Assembly (NCBI RefSeq): GCF_001050275.1
Contig: NZ_BBYA01000008.1
Coordinates: 434,001-498,000, forward strand
Length of the DNA: 64,000 nt
Reading direction: 5' to 3'
Source: Leptolinea tardivitalis
Lineage (GTDB): Bacteria; Chloroflexota; Anaerolineae; Anaerolineales; Anaerolineaceae
This document shows positions 62,241 to 64,000 of this stretch, in pieces. Below the pieces are notes generated by a model. That model was not told where the DNA came from and made no database searches. It saw only the letters and a program-made list of their open reading frames with translations. The position numbers and the translations under genes are program-made. The number at the start of each line of letters is the position of its first letter. Position 1 is the first letter of the stretch.

Positions 62241-63245
62241 ATGCCCGTTTCTCTTCATCTCGACATTGAAACAGCTTTACAGGTATTGTTCTTCCTATCT
62301 GTTATTGGAGGCATCCTTGCCATAATTGTAGGACTTCAATCGATTCGGTCTGGCTCACGATTGATGTTCTTTCGCAAGAGGCAGGAGATGATCATGCGTG
62401 GTTGGCGCAATATTGGCCTGGCAGTTATTCTTGCCGGAGTGGCTTTTTCATTGAATCAATATGCAAGGCCGGCAATTTATAGAGTGTTCCCGCCATCGCC
62501 TACGATTACTCTAACACCAACCATCACATTAACTCCTACCATTTCCCTTACACCTACGATTACCTTTACGCCGACTATCACTACAACGCCGTTGTTTTCT
62601 CCAACCCCGGTGATCCCAACACAGTATGCCGCCAGGTTTACTGGCAAGGTGACACCAAGTTCCAATGCTGTGTTCAGCAGCCTGCAATTCAGCCGGAAAA
62701 TTGAAGGCAACTTACCGGTAGACCCTCTGGTTGAATTTGCGAACCCGATTGATCATATTTTTGGCACATTTTCATATGACAAAATGACAGACGGTTCTCA
62801 ATGGACAGCGATCTGGCTCCGGGGTTCTGATATCGTTTGTGATGAAACGAAACCATGGGATGGCGGAACCGGTGGATATGGTTATACGGATTGCCTTCTT
62901 CCCGGTGACCAATGGCTTCCAGGACAATACGAGGTTCAAATATTTCTCGGCAGCCAATTCATAACTGGCGGCAAGTTTACAGTGACGGGAAATGCACCCA
63001 CATCCACCCGCACACCTGTACCCACAAAGACTCCTGCGCCGACCATTACACGGATTCCTTCTGCAACACCTGTTCCTTCAATCACCCGGACTACACGGCC
63101 AACAGATACCCGTCAGCCGACAATTACTGCCATGTCTACATTAAAAGGTACGCCTGTGCCATCATCGACCAGTATTTCTACATCCGTTCCGGATGTGATG
63201 GTAGTCACCTATACCGGAACACCTCCTTCCGGTCTCATTCCATAA
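62241..63245 (+). CDS. Membrane-anchored surface protein with Thr/Pro repeat stalks, unknown function
   Basis: A 334-residue protein from ATG 62241; the frame upstream to 62103 overlaps the kinase and the promoter and is rejected. Two membrane helices lie within about 10-80. Then come a five-copy TITLTP-type repeat, a compact globular domain (about 140-255, with two Cys that could pair) and a second Thr/Pro/Ser tail. Similar low-complexity stalks are common in Anaerolineae exported proteins. I cannot assign a function. It is divergent from the sensor kinase. Confidence 0.7.
   Translation: MPVSLHLDIETALQVLFFLSVIGGILAIIVGLQSIRSGSRLMFFRKRQEMIMRGWRNIGLAVILAGVAFSLNQYARPAIYRVFPPSPTITLTPTITLTPTISLTPTITFTPTITTTPLFSPTPVIPTQYAARFTGKVTPSSNAVFSSLQFSRKIEGNLPVDPLVEFANPIDHIFGTFSYDKMTDGSQWTAIWLRGSDIVCDETKPWDGGTGGYGYTDCLLPGDQWLPGQYEVQIFLGSQFITGGKFTVTGNAPTSTRTPVPTKTPAPTITRIPSATPVPSITRTTRPTDTRQPTITAMSTLKGTPVPSSTSISTSVPDVMVVTYTGTPPSGLIP
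62502..62591 (+). repeat. Five 18-base tandem repeats encoding TIT(L/F/T)TP
   Basis: Five in-frame 18-base units encode a Thr/Pro stalk. Third codon positions vary while the amino acids are kept, which fits selection for the peptide. Slippage here could change stalk length. Confidence 0.75.
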
Positions 63246-63249
63246 AAAA

Positions 63250-63276
63250 GCCGCCCTTCTTATTAGAGAGGGCGGC
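63250..63276 (-). terminator. Terminator after psuG
   Basis: GCCGCCCT (63250-63257) pairs with AGGGCGGC (63269-63276). On the minus strand a T run follows the stem, so it mainly serves psuG; the plus-strand tail is weaker. Confidence 0.75.
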
Positions 63277-63297
63277 AAGATAATTTATTCCAGCGGA

Positions 63298-64000
63298 TTA
63301 AATCACCTGTTGTTTTTCTGGAAACAACGCACAGGCTATTTTTGCCGCCAACTCAGCATTATTGCGCAGTAGAGCAAGGTTGGTTTTTAATGTGGCATTT
63401 CCACTAATTTCACTCAACCGGGAGAGCAGGTAAGGTGTAAGAGCATTCCCGTGAACTCCGGCCAGGTGTGCGTCTTTTTCTGCCCGTGTTATCCAGGCTT
63501 CCACGATTTGGGTTGGGATCGCATCTGCAGGGGGTGGGGGATTGACCACCAGTACAGCCGACTTTAAGCCAGTCTGCCAATGGGCTAGGGCTACATTGGC
63601 TACTTCTTCCGGAGTGTCCACCCGGCATTCCAGACGAAGTCCGCTGGAGGTGGAATAAAATGCAGGAAATTCATCCACGCCATAACCAACTACCGGTACA
63701 CCCTGAGTTTCAAGAAATTCAAGCGTTGCAGGAAGGTCAAGAATTGATTTGGCACCGGCACAAACCACGACGACTGGACTGCGTCCCAATTCAATCAGGT
63801 CGGCTGAGATATCAAAATTGGATCCCCGGTGAACACCACCAATCCCGCCAGTGGCAAATACACGGATACCGGCATTGCGGGAGACAATTAATGTGGCTGC
63901 CACTGTCGTTCCGCCGTCCCATTTTCGCGCGGCTGCTGGACCAAAATCACGGGCACTGATTTTATGAGTGGATCGCGATTTTGAAAGATTTTCCAGCTCG
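63298..64000 (-). CDS. psuG: Pseudouridine-5'-phosphate glycosidase, partial at right edge
   Basis: The C-terminal 233 or so residues of PsuG; the start lies beyond the right edge. The frame is open to base 64000. The visible part shows SARDFGPA, DGGTTVAATLIVSRNAGI, FATGGIGGVHRG and FPAFYSTSSGL, all matching the family. It splits pseudouridine 5'-phosphate to uracil and ribose 5-phosphate. The GTG at 63903 is an internal Val, not the start. Its usual partner psuK is not seen. Confidence 0.9.
   Translation of the reverse strand, partial: ELENLSKSRSTHKISARDFGPAAARKWDGGTTVAATLIVSRNAGIRVFATGGIGGVHRGSNFDISADLIELGRSPVVVVCAGAKSILDLPATLEFLETQGVPVVGYGVDEFPAFYSTSSGLRLECRVDTPEEVANVALAHWQTGLKSAVLVVNPPPPADAIPTQIVEAWITRAEKDAHLAGVHGNALTPYLLSRLSEISGNATLKTNLALLRNNAELAAKIACALFPEKQQVI

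Noticed and set aside
62502-62591. 18-base periodic repeats as a CRISPR array
   Set aside because: Units are contiguous, in frame and encode Thr/Pro peptides; there are no spacers.

Overview
This 64 kb stretch looks like chromosomal core and envelope sequence from a Chloroflexota bacterium, most likely class Anaerolineae. The clues are inferential. The Tad pilus locus has no outer-membrane secretin. There are secreted proteins with Thr/Pro repeats of the TPTITL kind and Ser/Thr kinases with WSPDG (TolB-like) propellers. The methylenetetrahydrofolate reductase is a MetV-MetF fusion, and the tRNA m1A methyltransferase is of the TrmI type. Base composition is even, around the mid-40s percent G+C by eye. 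I see no prophage, CRISPR array, rRNA or tRNA. One small MITE-like element is the only mobile-DNA candidate.

Region by region: 1-8.8 kb holds housekeeping genes: a methyltransferase, the MetV-MetF fusion, rpmF, the aminotransferase-hflX pair, trmI, a zinc-ribbon protein, a CoA-type NUDIX hydrolase, rplY and a possible beta-helix membrane protein. 8.8-14.1 kb is a minus-strand operon: a degenerate LCP protein, glpK, glpA, then SdhB-, SdhC- and SdhD-like genes. It predicts a glycerol-3-phosphate:quinone oxidoreductase built from a GlpA flavoprotein on a succinate-dehydrogenase-type electron-transfer and membrane module, and it is the most unusual system in the window. 14.2-22.8 kb has small methyltransferases, a TIM-barrel protein, GT39- and GT4-type glycosyltransferases, DedA, YdcF and a DHA2 exporter.

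22.8-30.4 kb is a Tad/Flp pilus locus (flp, cpaB, receiver-tadZ, cpaF, tadB, tadC) continuing into comFC and the ribosome hibernation factor. The 48-residue Flp pilin gene has its own promoter and RBS. 30.5-32.2 kb is a two-gene operon ending in an SPFH protein fused to an excisionase-type HTH, followed by a MITE-like inverted-repeat element (32220-32400). 32.6-39.5 kb carries sucCD, acpP, type 2 IPP isomerase plus prenyltransferase, and folate/pterin genes (folE, folK, folB, folM-like).

39.5-49 kb carries a VanZ-like protein, a membrane-anchored M14 peptidase, a second YdcF, a MacAB/DevBCA-like exporter (permease and ATPase convergent with its lipoprotein adaptor), comM, an HExxH protein and a helix-hairpin-helix protein. 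49.0-58.0 kb is one long plus-strand run, mostly with 1-4 base gene overlaps: ridA, response regulator, histidine kinase, GT2, polyprenyl glycosylphosphotransferase, FlaA1/CapD dehydratase and two FemAB-type transferases. It reads as a two-component-linked cell-surface glycan and peptidoglycan operon. 58.0-62.1 kb has two overlapping kinase-propeller receptors, one with DFD in place of DFG. A Thr/Pro-linker surface protein follows, and a psuG gene runs off the right edge.

Genes are closely packed. The only gene-free stretch longer than 300 bases is 32201-32639. Function calls come from motif recognition by eye, without database searches; novelty claims are therefore untested.
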